Program-made: the position numbers and the translations under genes | The notes under the pieces: model-generated | The model's database searches: none | The model's input: the letters and a program-made list of their open reading frames with translations, nothing else | Told to the model about the DNA's origin: nothing | Shown here: piece by piece, positions 1-11,776 of the stretch | How the letters are laid out: every line of letters starts with the position of its first letter | How positions within the stretch are numbered: position 1 is the stretch's first letter | Source: Zeugodacus cucurbitae | Taxonomy: Eukaryota > Arthropoda > Insecta > Diptera > Tephritidae | Length of the DNA stretch: 64,000 nucleotides | Assembly: GCF_028554725.1 (NCBI RefSeq) | Contig: NC_071668.1 | Coordinates: forward strand, 8,849,001 to 8,913,000 | Direction of reading: 5' to 3'

Positions 1-1479
1 GAAATCGACGAAAATATAGAAAAAAATGGTACGGTATTAATTTCTTGATGGTCGAAGAGGGTAGGTCCAAGGATCTTTACAGAACCATTTAACTTAGTTA
101 ATAGGGTTATAGATCTATGGGCTTGCTCCCTATATTTACTCTTATTAATAGGTCCAAAGAAATTTTCTAGGAAACCGTTGAAGATCACTTTTTGAGGATC
201 AAGACACAAAAGAGTAAGAGATCTATAACTTAATTTTAATGAACGACTTATATAACTGTTTTCCTTCCTATCTTAAAAAAAAATTACAATAAAAACCTTC
301 TGTACAAATGGCAACCCTGTTGACATCAACTACTTCTTTTGCATTTGTTGTTGTTGTAATGCAATTTATATTCATGCTTATTGCCTTAGCTGCACATAAT
401 CGTACATGGCTTAAGACAAAGCAGCACACTTAAATAGTTGCCGATTCACCAAGATTTGTTTGTTGTTCTTATTATTGTTTTGTGTTGCCACATCAGGCCA
501 AGCGCGTCAGCCGTCGTCACGGCAGCAGCTGGAAGGAATTACAAATGCCAGAGAATTACAAATAGAATTGAAGACGAAGCTGATGCGGCCTGGAGTGGCC
601 ACTTCGCTTGCCGACATCATACCTCTTCACCTCCACATCCCTTTACCACAGCATCCAACACAATCCTTTGGATGCTGCTGCTCCCTCAACTGCTGTCACT
701 ATCGGCCCTAGAGCGCAATTACGCGTGTGTCCCTCTTTTCATCTCGCTCTCTCTCTGCCTCTCCTGCCTCAGTGTTTATAATGTTATTTGCTTTCTGCGG
801 TCGATTGAGTTGAATTGTTGAACAAAAAGCTAAAACCAAAAGTCGAAATGCAAACAGAAATAAATTGAATAGAGAATGTTGCGCTTAAACTCTTATAAGA
901 GGGGCCAGCACATAAAAAACTAGCAGGCATGCGAGTACCTTTGAGTATGTGCGTCCAGGTGATACGACTGGCATGCGGTGACGGCGGCACAGGGATAACA
1001 ACAAGTGCTTATAAAAGCTAAATAAATACAAGAAAATAAATTAAAATAACAATTTGATGGTAAGCAAGCAGTGACTTGTTGCAAACGCCACTTACAAGCC
1101 TCAAGAATTCCGTGGTGGTCTAGCTGGTGGATAAGCAGTTGTGTGCATTCTTTAACACCCTGGTGAGTGTGGGAGGGTCATTTTGGTATGCATTTTGTAG
1201 TAATTTTTTGTAAAGACCGTGAGGCTGGGTGTGGGAAATTCTGGCATTGGAGAGTAGTGAATCGAACAAACAACGCGTATAACTCGAAGAGGCTGGTATA
1301 ATCAATACTAAGCGATTATGCCACTATTCTTTCAAATTCTTGTATTAAAATAACTGTTACAGAGAGAGGATTTGGAAAGAGAGCAAAGCTTAAATATAGC
1401 GTGCGACTTCAAATGACGAATCGAAGACGGCTTATATAAAGTAGTACGATTTCTATATGATTATCTCAACATAATTATA
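1..1479. other. Noncoding, no gene recognised
   Basis: AT-rich sequence with no recognisable gene. Overlapping open frames around 438-821 on the plus strand use several frames at once and have no domain, so they look accidental. A minus-strand frame at 1120-1305 has fairly balanced composition but matches nothing I know. Confidence 0.5.
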
Positions 1480-1639
1480 AAAAAACCGACCAAGATGTCG
1501 GCAGAGGATGTAGATTTATGGTCGGGGTGCGTCTAGACATTAAGATCATGGTCATTAAAATCAGTCTCTATCACTAGCACAATCGCTCGATCCATCCGCT
1601 CCGCTCGTAGTGGTGGGGATTCTAACTAGCCATCTTTGC

Positions 1640-1876
1640 GGATGCTAGTTGAAGAAGTTCCCTGGAGGAGCAGGTGGTTTCGTCTTATTATTTTATTGTG
1701 GAATGTCCCGCCTTTGTGAGATCATGACAAAGATATCTTGGATCTCCATGAACACACAAGTTTTTTGGGTGGAAGAACCACGAGAACTAGCGAATATAGA
1801 AGTGGAAAATCTTTCCAGATTTGTAGTTGGTTTAGGGCACTTTGTCGAGTTTTAACATTATCCTAACCTAACCTAA
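1640..1876 (+). pseudogene. LINE ORF2 C-terminal remnant with CTAAC tail
   Basis: This appears to be the last part of a non-LTR retrotransposon ORF2, the region after RNase H. The plus-strand frame 1649-1855 ends in residues with the pattern ELANIEVENLSRFVV. This parallels ELARIDISRLKNFVK at the end of the LINE remnant at 39120-39311, with similar spacing to the stop codon. No reverse transcriptase or RNase H motif remains upstream, so the copy is strongly 5'-truncated or rearranged. Just after the stop, at 1862-1876, there are short CTAACC-type repeats. The same tail type lies beyond the LINE ends at 17757 and 32441. The family assignment rests on this C-terminal pattern alone and is tentative. 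Confidence 0.4.
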
Positions 1877-3532
1877 TCCTAGCTCCGAACGTCCTTTACA
1901 CTTTCGGGGTCCCACTGGCTCCATAAAACGCTACGGACCAAGATGAAAAGGCCTCTTAATTGCCCTCATAGTTTGAGATCTTATAGCTTCTAACCTCTTA
2001 TTGATAACCTCTTTTCATTGGAACGGGTCCATACTCAGTCCCAATTTATTAACAACCCGGTTTCTCCATTATTGGATTATCTATATGGGATTCCTATACA
2101 ACGATGCTAAGCCCAGTGTTCCTTCCAATGATTTAATCACAACCAATTTATTTCTTGACTTCACTACGGGTTAAATGTCTATATGCTTTTCTAGCCAGTA
2201 TGCAGCATGTTTCTTCATGCCCCACAACCCAACAACGAAGGTTCTGTTGCAAAATACTTTACTGTGTTTGTATGTATGTATGCACAATGTGGCAACAACT
2301 GGCATATGTTGGCCATAAGAACTATCACTGGCAATAATAACAAAAGCAACAACAACCACCATACATATGTGACTACAGCAGATGTATCCACTTCGTAGCC
2401 GCAGCCACAGCCACATGTTGCACTAGACATTTTGTAGCGAGACTGTTAGTCTGTTGCAGCAGCAATAATGGCCAAATGGCCAAACGGCAGATGTGCTGCT
2501 GCATTAGCTTAAATAAGCGAAAAGTAAATACGAGCAGATAATAATAAAACGAAGGCTAAGTAAGGTTGCAACTGAGAAGGCAGGAAGAGCCGCTAGCTGG
2601 CTGGCTGCCACAGCGGTGGAAAGGTGGCGCGGTGCGGCGTAAGGTGGGGCAAAGCAATTCAAACAAAATTGAAATTGCATTTTTCATGCTGCGGCAGACA
2701 CAATGATGCGAACATGCCACAAAATGCACACACATTTATGTAAGCCACAGAAGAAGGTAGTTACAGTAAATAACTGTATGTATGTGTGTGTGTGTGGTGA
2801 TGTGGCAAAATATGTGTGGCTGGTGAAGGGGTGCCTAGCGCTTGGATGCGCATAAAAATGATAATCATGACAAAAATGTTGCCAATAATAATGATGTTGA
2901 TAATGTTGCAAGTTGCTTTTGCTCGATTTGTTGCATACATTTGCCGTTTTGCTGCTGCGGCTGACTCGCAGTTGCAGCTGCAAATTAAGTTGGCGATGAG
3001 TTTGCAGTTGCTTCTATGTTTTGTTGTTGTTTTTGTTTTGCTCTTTTTATACAACTCTCTTGTTTTTGCTGCCGTTGTCGCTCTGGCTGTTGTTGCAACA
3101 GCCTCCGCCGCCACAAATAATGGTCGGAGTTAGACAAACGGACGCCATTGCACGATTTGGTTGTTAAGTAAAAAATTGAAATTGTAATTTCCTGCACTCG
3201 ACGAGCGTCGTTGTTGTTGCTGTTATTATTGTTGTTGTACGGTTTTAAGTGTGGTTAAGACAAACAGATGGGCCATATAAAGCTTGGCTGGCAAAAATGC
3301 AGCTGATATTTGTTGCAAGCATGCATATGCATGTGTGCGTGTATGTTTGTTGGTGCGTTTTGCCAGACAAGTCTCTTCGGCATGTGTAAGTGTGTGCGTT
3401 GAAATATGTTTTTTTTTTACATATACAATTGTATGTGGCTACATGTTGATGATGCGCACAAGCTGCAACATTTGCACATTTGTGGCATAACTGCATAGTT
3501 AATATTGTGGCATTTACAGCGACAAGCTGCGG

Positions 3533-3563
<31 letters not shown>

Positions 3564-6500
3564 AATAATAGCGTCAATATTGCTACCATTAACAACAACT
3601 ATTATGAGTGCGCAAGCAGCTATAAAAACGTATGCAATTACAACAATGACAATGTAGTATAATAGTAACCACAATTGTGGAAATCTTTAAAAATCATAAT
3701 GAAATGTAGGAAGAATACGAGAATTGTTCTTAAGTTAAGTTCATAAATCTAATTTATTTTTCGTGTTTTCACCGTTATATCGTCGAAAAATATAGATAAT
3801 CCAGAGCTAATCTCTGTTTGAAGCTTTCATGCTCAAGAGCTTTTTAAAGCTTAGCAACTAAAATGATGACAATAAGTTAGGAATAGACTAGTTTTAGTGA
3901 AACTTATTATTTTTCAGAGAAATACAGAGAAATCATACTTCGAGCTTTTATAGAGAGCTTTTAAGCATATAAAAAGCTCTTTATTATAAGAAAAGTTCAG
4001 TGTTTTAAGATATTGCATCCAATCTTAAAGTCACATTATTGAAGAGATTTGAATATTTGGAGCTTCTATAGAGAGCTTTCATTCTCACACGAAAAAAGCT
4101 CTCCAAAATCGTTTTGTTTGATGCTCCAAAATAAAGGTTTTATTTCTGAAATCCACTTTTGCATATTAATTTCTGATTATTTCTCGAATATCAAAAAAAA
4201 AGGATTATAGTTAAAGAAGAAGACGAGGTCTAATAAGCAAAATTGAGCTTTATCACAAGTTTTTAACAATTTCTTGGAGAGTAAAAGGTAAAAACCAACC
4301 ATATGTCCGATCCATATTCCCCAGAGGCAAAGTCGTAGAAATAACTAATATCCAGTCAGCATTACCAACAAACCACACAATGCGCAACGATAAAGTGTTT
4401 ATGTTGGTGGCCTCGGCAAATTAAGACATAAAGAGCAAACAAATCCAAGCGTTTTGTATATCCAGTTGTCAGATCTTTTAAAATGGATGAGCTTTTTTCA
4501 CGCATTCGCCCTCGAAAAGAGCTACAGAGCCACAAAGTAAAAGAAATGTGCTGCGCATGCGTAACGCCCACTCAATAAGCACTTCATAGGGGCGTGTATG
4601 GGTGTGTGCGTGTTTGGCTGAGTGTGTGGCTCAATTTCTGAATCTGACCGCGGTGGTCAATCGTTGTTGATGATGGCTGCTGTGGCTGCCGTTCGTGGTC
4701 CAGTCCATTCTTTTACTGCTGATGCGATCGCAGAAGAAGATATACTGACACACACACACAATGATATAATAAATATAATGCGTCTTGCTGATTGTGGCGT
4801 GTTTCTGCGTTTGTCGGCAGTTGAAGAGCAGAAGCTTGCATTTTAGTCTCTGTTTTTGCTGTTGTTGTTGCTTTTGGTTTTTTTTTTATTATTGCAGATT
4901 TTCAAAGAACAATTCGCATTGTTTCGTGAGGCTTGGCCACCCAAAAAGTTATAGCTAAAGATAGTGAGGCAATTTTCGGTTTTCTGTTTTTTTTTGGTTT
5001 GTGGTCGACGACTTGTACCTTTCGGTGTTGACTGCCACATAAATCATGGCACGAAGTGTATGCGCTTGGTAACATACCAAATAGATGAGTGCTCAATTTG
5101 GTTTTTTTTTTTTTTCATTTAAATATATAGATATCGTTATACATATATTGAAATGAAGTAAAATGAGCTTTACGAAATTGTCGAGAGGCTTGTGTCTAGA
5201 AACGAACTTCTTCATGTTCATAATTGCATTAAATAAAAGTTATTCTTTATAAAAATATCAATATTTTCACTTTATGAACCTCTTGAAACAAAATGAAAAT
5301 CTCTTAGTATATCGTTATAAGAAAATGTTGCCTACATTTAGGGTTGTTTGCATTAACAAAACTAAGTTTAAGGAAAAAGTGTTGGTGATAGCGTTAAAAT
5401 TATTACTATATACTTAGATCAGGTTCTTTAAATAATTTTTGGATTTTCTCTCTATATTTTTCTACAAATGGAGGGTGATCTAAAGTCCTTAGTGATCGGA
5501 ATGCTACGAAGCCCTGGGGACGAAATATAATTCGGTAATTTGAGCTTTTTCTCGCTGCTGGGATTAGAGTCCACAAGAAATAGGTCCTAAATCAACATAT
5601 TCTGCTACGATTTATGTAAAATTAATAAAATGTTGCCTACATTTAGGGTGAGTTTGACTAAGTAATGTCACAGAGAAAGAGAAACAGACTCTTTCGATAG
5701 AAAAAAGGCAAAAAGTATTTTTTTTGGAAATCTAAATCTTTCTTCTTTGTTTTGTCAAATAAAAATTAATAAATGTCTAAAACATTTATCTAAACGATAG
5801 TTCTTACGTCTTGCTTCACCTGATTAAACGCATACATTAATTACGAAACACTATTTCTTGTGAAAAAATTTTTATTCCATGTGAAAATACACAAATATAT
5901 GTACACCCTTTAGCAGGTCCAACTGTCTACCGACCATTAATTCTGAACCCCTTCGACACTGACTAACGCATTGACAAGCCATTTTGTACTTACATGCCAT
6001 TATCACCAATTCCACTGATCTGAACGAGTGATAAGAGCGCGTGTCGCAATCAAGAACTCACAGACATACATACACACAGTGGCTTGGTTATTAGTGGTGG
6101 CATGCCACATGCGTAACATTTGTATTGTCGCATTGTGCGGTCATTGTTGCCACCATCAGCTAGCAACAACGCGGTAAGGGCTACTGTTACTACCAACTAC
6201 CAACAACAATAACCGCCAACTAGCCACAACAACAAGCAGCGCATGTCACTATCTCTCCAGCCAGTTGCATGCATATCAGTAGCATCAACATTTAAAATCA
6301 TTGCAACATGAAACAGAAGCAGTTGAAAAATCAACAACAACAATGAGAGACTGACAATGACACCGACAATATCTCGGCTAGCATTAACAATTACAATAAC
6401 AACAGCAACAACAAAAGCAATAAGGGCAACACAACGCGAACAACAACCGATAATGATGTCATTTGGCATTTATTTACGAGCTCAATGGCCATTGAATTTG

Positions 6501-8420
6501 GTTGAGCTCAACAAGAAGTAGCGCAAGAAGAGGCAAAAGAAGAAGTAGAAGTAGAAGTAGTGGTAGCAGAACAAGGGACGCTTGCTAAACGAGCTCTAAT
6601 TTACATTTATGAAGCTGTTATTGTAGCGCATAATGGGGGATCCTTTTCAGCCATTATCTCAAAGAACATGCCATCGATAACGAAATACAGAGACAACAAC
6701 AACACAAACAACAATAATAATAAAAGTAACTTTGTAGCAGCACTTCCCCACCATATTCAAAGTGAATAGTCGCTTTGTCGGGGGCACCTTTTATATGAAA
6801 TTTTCCCTTTACCTTTTCTTACCTCGCCCTCATGTGTTTTGTGTACTGTGGCATGCTCTGGTTCTGATGATCGCCGCGTGATAAGATCTCTGTAGTTTGT
6901 TACCGCATTTATTGTTGTTATTGTTGCTGAAGTGTTTTTTATCTTTGCTAGCATTTTGTTGTAATTTCAATTTTCATTCTTTGCTATGACTTTGCCCTTT
7001 GTTTCGCGCTACTGAGAGTTATCGAGTTAGAAGCAAAACAAGTGCATAAATTACGATAACGAAGTGACCGCAAAGCGAAATTACTGGCTTGGGAGGGCGC
7101 GTTGTGGAAATGTATTCCACCGAGGGCAAGTCAGTTATAGTAGCGATGGTGTTCGGGGAAAAGTGGAGTTTAGACGAATTTATTAACCAAAATTAGAAAT
7201 AAATGAAAAAAAGGCGGGTTAGAAAGCTCTTGCCTTGGTTTGCTCTTCCTTCACGTATCAATTAAATCAATCAAAATGAGATGAGACGCTGTCTTATTAT
7301 GTTAACGATTATTATAGGTCCCAATCGAATTATTTAGGGTACTAGAATACCTGTGTTCTCACTAAAATAAACTCAAAAACCTCCTAAGAGTATTAGATAT
7401 CAAATTAGTAAAACCCTAGCGCTAATCTTTATTGCTGAACATTCAGAAAATAAAGATTTATCCAAAGAAAGTGATCTGATTTCATTCACGGTTTTATAAA
7501 GCTGCTGTAATTCTCATCAGTTTTATGAAATAACTGTTTTCTCTTGTGTTGACTCAGATGATAACTCCAATCTTTGGCCAAAGAAAGAGAGTTATCTCTA
7601 TCTGACTTTTATGTGTTCATAACTGTGACCCAAAAACACTTTCATAAGCCCCACATACTCTTTATATTCACACAAGTGGATATAAGTACACATCCAAGAC
7701 AATGCAACTGTAGCCATGACTAATGAGTGAAGAATGCAGTTTGTGTGTGCTAAAAAGTTCCCAGCTCTAGTAAGCTGTGATGCACACACCTTTTTCGAAG
7801 GACCACACCAGAGTCAGCTCAGCTAAAGTGTTGCATGCTTGCTATCAATAGGTTTCGTTGTATGTGTGTTTGTTTAAGCAACAGCACCTTAAATTTCAAT
7901 TAAGACATCTGTCAGCAGATGTCTGCAAAATTTATGTTCACAAACTTTGTGCATAAAATTATCGAGTCTCGGTGTTGGTGAAACCACCGCAGTGCGAAAA
8001 TGAACCGATTTAATGACATCATTTACGACAACAGAGACAATATATTAATAGCTTATAGAAATTGAGAGAGAGATGAAGTGTGAGTAGAAGCAGTAAAAGA
8101 CGGATGGTTTGTAATCTAAAAAGTAGACCGGCTGCTGCAGCGGAAGTGACTGTGAGTAGCTTAAGAGTTTTTGAGTAATAGCATGAGTAACTACAATTTT
8201 AGCTGTAAAATTGAGCAATGTCAGGTGAAAACCACAGTCAAATGACATATTGCACATTAACTGGAGTTGGCAACCAGGTGGGCTATACGCTCCCGCAAGC
8301 TCACAGACTCAACATAAATTAATTTCTAAAATAGATGGAGGTCAAAAGAACGCATCGAATGGAGTTCGGGGAAAAGCGCTAAATTAAAACATAACATATA
8401 TGGACCCAATACCACACGGA
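1877..8420. other. Long noncoding stretch, no gene recognised
   Basis: About 6.5 kb of AT-rich DNA without a supportable gene. It holds a TG run near 2776-2796, a CAA/AAT run near 3532-3570 and many scattered CAA/TTG tracts. Decayed AAGCTTTT/GAGCTT-type short repeats lie at 3820-4115, and a 23-nt direct repeat at 5323 and 5627. Short open frames here are low in complexity (poly-Asn, Leu, Val or Cys) and appear on both strands, as expected from triplet microsatellites. Confidence 0.6.
3532..3570. repeat. (CAA)n/(AAT)n microsatellite
   Basis: A run of about ten CAA units passes into AAT units. It reads as poly-Asn on one strand and poly-Leu/Val on the other, which produces spurious open frames on both strands. 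Confidence 0.9.
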
Positions 8421-8646
8421 ATTCGTAAATCCCGAAATTTCGGGATTATTTCGGGACTAGTTATTTTGATTCCATCATCATTAATTATGAACAAAAATAT
8501 TATTTTTTAAGTTTTTACTTCTTCGTGATCCCGAAATTTCGGAATTTTTTCGGGACTTATTACTTTGTTTCTACCACCATCACTTTGCATAAATAAAAAT
8601 TTTATTTTATTTTTTAGTTTTTCGGGATCCCGAAATTTTCGGTACT
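8421..8646. repeat. Palindromic CCCGAAATTTCGGG tandem repeat
   Basis: Two and a half copies of a roughly 100-bp unit. Each unit begins with the near-palindrome CCCGAAATTTCGGG (8431, 8529 and 8629), followed by TTTCGGGACT and an A/T-rich spacer containing CATCATCA or CACCATCA. The same palindrome recurs with a similar period at 33510-33810, so the two loci belong to one repeat family. No coding capacity is visible. Confidence 0.75.
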
Positions 8647-11082
8647 ACATGATAAATGATACAATTCATGCCGTAGCTTCTTCAGCAAAGCTGCAACATG
8701 TTTTGGCATGTGTGTGTGGTTAATCAGGCTCATTAGGTGGCCAAAGTCAATTGGAAAACGCAAATATCCACAGCGTGTTCTTCATGTGTGTATGTATGTA
8801 TGTACGACGAATGCCTGCAAAGTCAGCCTGTGTATTGCAGTACATAAGATACCGACATTTTGATTTTCGTTTTTATTTGCGGTCCACAATGTGATTAAGT
8901 TGTGTTGCGGTTTTTATGCCGCAACGCTCCATTAAACGTAATTTAGCTGTTGTCCCTATGGTTTTGTGGCAATTTGTTGTCCTCACCAATTGTACACTGA
9001 AAAATTTTATAATTGTGATGTTGAAAAGTGATGGGTCTTTAGATGTATCTAGCACTGTGCAGTCGAGTTAAATAAATGAGGACTTTTGTGAAGGCTTATG
9101 ATTTCACAAATACGAAGTTTGACTTGGGTTTCAGATCTAGTCCGATGAAATTGGGTTCAAAGCCATCTAGCTGTGGTCTTTACACTATTACATCTCAAAA
9201 AAGATATTCGCAGAGCTCCGGTTTCTTTATGTCAGCTTTGTCGGTAATGTCTATCGAGAAAAAACTCTAAAGTCTAAATACTTAGAAAGGTAGAAAGAAC
9301 TTACAATGCTTTACCAGTTTCCTTAAATATGGAAATCTAGATCCAGCGAATTCCGGATTAGTAAATCCGAAACCAGCAGTTATAGCTAAAAATTGTTCAA
9401 GATCTACCAATACTGAACAATTTGATGGAGTCCAAGGTCCCTAAGATTCCATACGTAGGTTTCAAAAAAAGAATCTTTAAGAGGATTCCGCAGACTTATC
9501 TTATCTCAGACCCGAAGGTTTCATAAGATCCAAATAGGGACGTATGAGCTCAACCGAGCACTTCCAATCTCAGGTGCAAGAATTTTCAGTTTACTGTTGT
9601 CTGATGCAAGCTTTGAACAGCTCGCCTTTAAGCAAAGACAACCCATTTGTCTCAGTGCATCATAGGCTTGTCCAACTCTGACGTTCCTTCTTTGCTGCAC
9701 TGCTCTGTTTCGGTCGATCGATTTTAATGATTGCTTAATTTTTCGCATATTTCGTTTTATAACTTTTTGTTACAACATTGCATTGCTGGGACACATGCAG
9801 CGATTCCAAACACACACAAACACAGGTAGAATCTCAAGAACTCGCATGCCATTTAGCGCAGCACTTGTGTGTGTTCCCTCAACAGCCGATATTATGATAA
9901 AGTGACCTCTTTGGTTATTATTTATGGCCTATTAGTAAGGTGTGCGAGTCTACAACTGAACGCAAACACACAAAGACACGCATGCAGGGCCCGCACGCTA
10001 AAGGACCACACCACAGCAACACGACCATTAATTTGCCGCTTTTTGTCCGAGCGCGCGCTCGCTCGCGCGAACACCCAAAACTCCACACCACACCATAAAC
10101 GTCCGAAAAGTCGCCGAAGTCGCCCAGGTTTATAACAAAAACTACAACCAAGTCGATGGCATTGCAGCAGCAAATGTTGAAAGCACATCGATTTCGGCTC
10201 AATCAGCGCCTTTAGCCACACAACATTTGGGCACTGCATGTCGCTATGGTTGCCTTTGAGTTCGGTCGGTGAGTTGATGAGTTAATAGGAATCAGGTTAC
10301 ATACAATTTAACTGATCGACGGCAATTCGACCAAAGCGAGGCACCAAAAGGCATCATCACTGAAGAAGTCAGTTGTGGTGGTCGTCACAGTGCTTGCTTG
10401 CAGTCCTTCTATAGCTGGGGAAGCTTTGAGAAATGACTTTATATGTGTTGCGGTGGTTTTTACTTGCAATTATTGTTGCTGTTGCTTTTGGTGGCAATGC
10501 TGTCATTTTATAGCGTTGATGGCAGCTACACAAAGCCTAAATACTGGCTAATGCGTTTGTAGTGCTTGGCCGGTCCAGTGTAGGTATTGACAGCTTTAAT
10601 TAACTCATCCGCATCATCTGTGCGGTAGACATTTTATATCCGTTTAACATTTCGCGGTTTCGGTATTTTGTACATATTGCTTTTTTAAATTGAATTTAAT
10701 ACGTTTTTTGCTGCAGTTTGCGTATTTATGGGTTTACGCATGCGCATAGCGTGCTGGCCGGTTCGCATCCGGTGTCCCGTTGGCTAACGAGATTGCTGTC
10801 AGACCGAAGCTTAATCATTATGGCTTTCACTTTTTGCAGCTATTGGTAATTGGCATAGTTTCAGTTCTTCGTCTGTTCCTTACGGTTTGCCTGAGGAATG
10901 GCGTCGACCCAGATAAGTCGCTTAAATGCAGTAGCTTCATATTAGAAGCGAGTTCTGTCACGATCGGGCTTCCAGTTTTGAGTATTTATAAGCCTTGGCC
11001 TTTTGTTTAGAATACGAGGTTCGATCTATTCTTCTTCCACTACCAACAGAATGTTTGGATTGATTTGTAAATCTGATCGCTA
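8647..11082. other. Noncoding, no gene recognised
   Basis: No supportable gene. Small frames at 9076-9270 (+), 9521-9748 (-) and 10780-11010 (+) have no recognisable domain or splice context. A short G+C-richer patch with a CGCGCGCTCGCTCGCGCG core sits near 10050-10070. Confidence 0.5.
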
Positions 11083-11374
11083 TGATAGGTCTCACGATCA
11101 GCGGAAAGGTTTTCAGTCACAAGACAGTTCTTGATAAACTGATAAGATTTGTTTAACAAACTATGTAGGGTTCAAATCTTTAGTTAACTTCTTGAGAACC
11201 AAGTCGCTATAAATGGAAGATTCCCTTCTGATAGTTCTCACGATCAGCGGAAAGGTTTTTAGACAAGAGAGCTCTTGATAAACTGATAAGATTTGTATAA
11301 CAAACTATGTAGGGTTAAAATCTTTAGTTAACTTCTTGAGAACCAAGTCGCTATAAATGGAAGATTCCCTTCTG
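11083..11374. repeat. Direct tandem duplication, 146-bp unit
   Basis: Two adjacent copies of a 146-bp unit. Both contain CTCACGATCAGCGGAAAGG near their start and GTCGCTATAAATGGAAGATT near their end. They differ by a few substitutions and small indels, so this is a fairly recent local duplication. No coding potential is conserved between the copies. Confidence 0.9.
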
Positions 11375-11522
11375 AGCCCTTCAACTTTCAGATCAAGTAG
11401 ATTGAAAGATATTTAGCTGTAATGGACTTATTCTTAGAACTCTGGCGGATTATTAAAGGTTCTTCGTAATCGAAAATTTTCAGAAAGACCTTGATTTTGT
11501 CGGGCATTTCATTTTGGATTCG

Positions 11523-11776
11523 ATTCGAGGTTAAAGAGGTCTCAGAGAATACGATATTTTCAATGAATCGATCGATTCTTATAGTCTAGGATATCTTTAA
11601 TTCTCGACATAATTCGAGGTTAAAGAGGTCTCAGAGAATACGATTTTTTCAATAAATCGCTAGATTTTTATAGTCTGGGAAATCTTTAATTCTGGACTCG
11701 ATTCGAGATTAAAGAGGTCCCAGAGAATATGATTTTTCAATGAATTGCTCGATTCTTATAGTCTGGGATATCTTTA
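11523..11776. repeat. Triplicated 89-bp tandem repeat
   Basis: Three head-to-tail copies start at about 11523, 11612 and 11701, with a period of 89 bp. Each begins ATTCGAGRTTAAAGAGGTC and ends TATAGTCTRGGAWATCTTTA. The unit is unrelated to the 146-bp duplication 150 bp upstream. Confidence 0.9.

Noticed and set aside
1120..1305. Minus-strand frame with balanced composition
   Set aside because: It might be an old transposon piece, but I could not match it to any family.
9521..9748. Minus-strand 75-codon frame
   Set aside because: Superficially coding-like, but no recognisable motif, splice sites or neighbouring exon.
10755..10785. GGTTCGCATCC, reminiscent of a tRNA T-arm
   Set aside because: No matching acceptor, D-arm or anticodon arm can be built around it.
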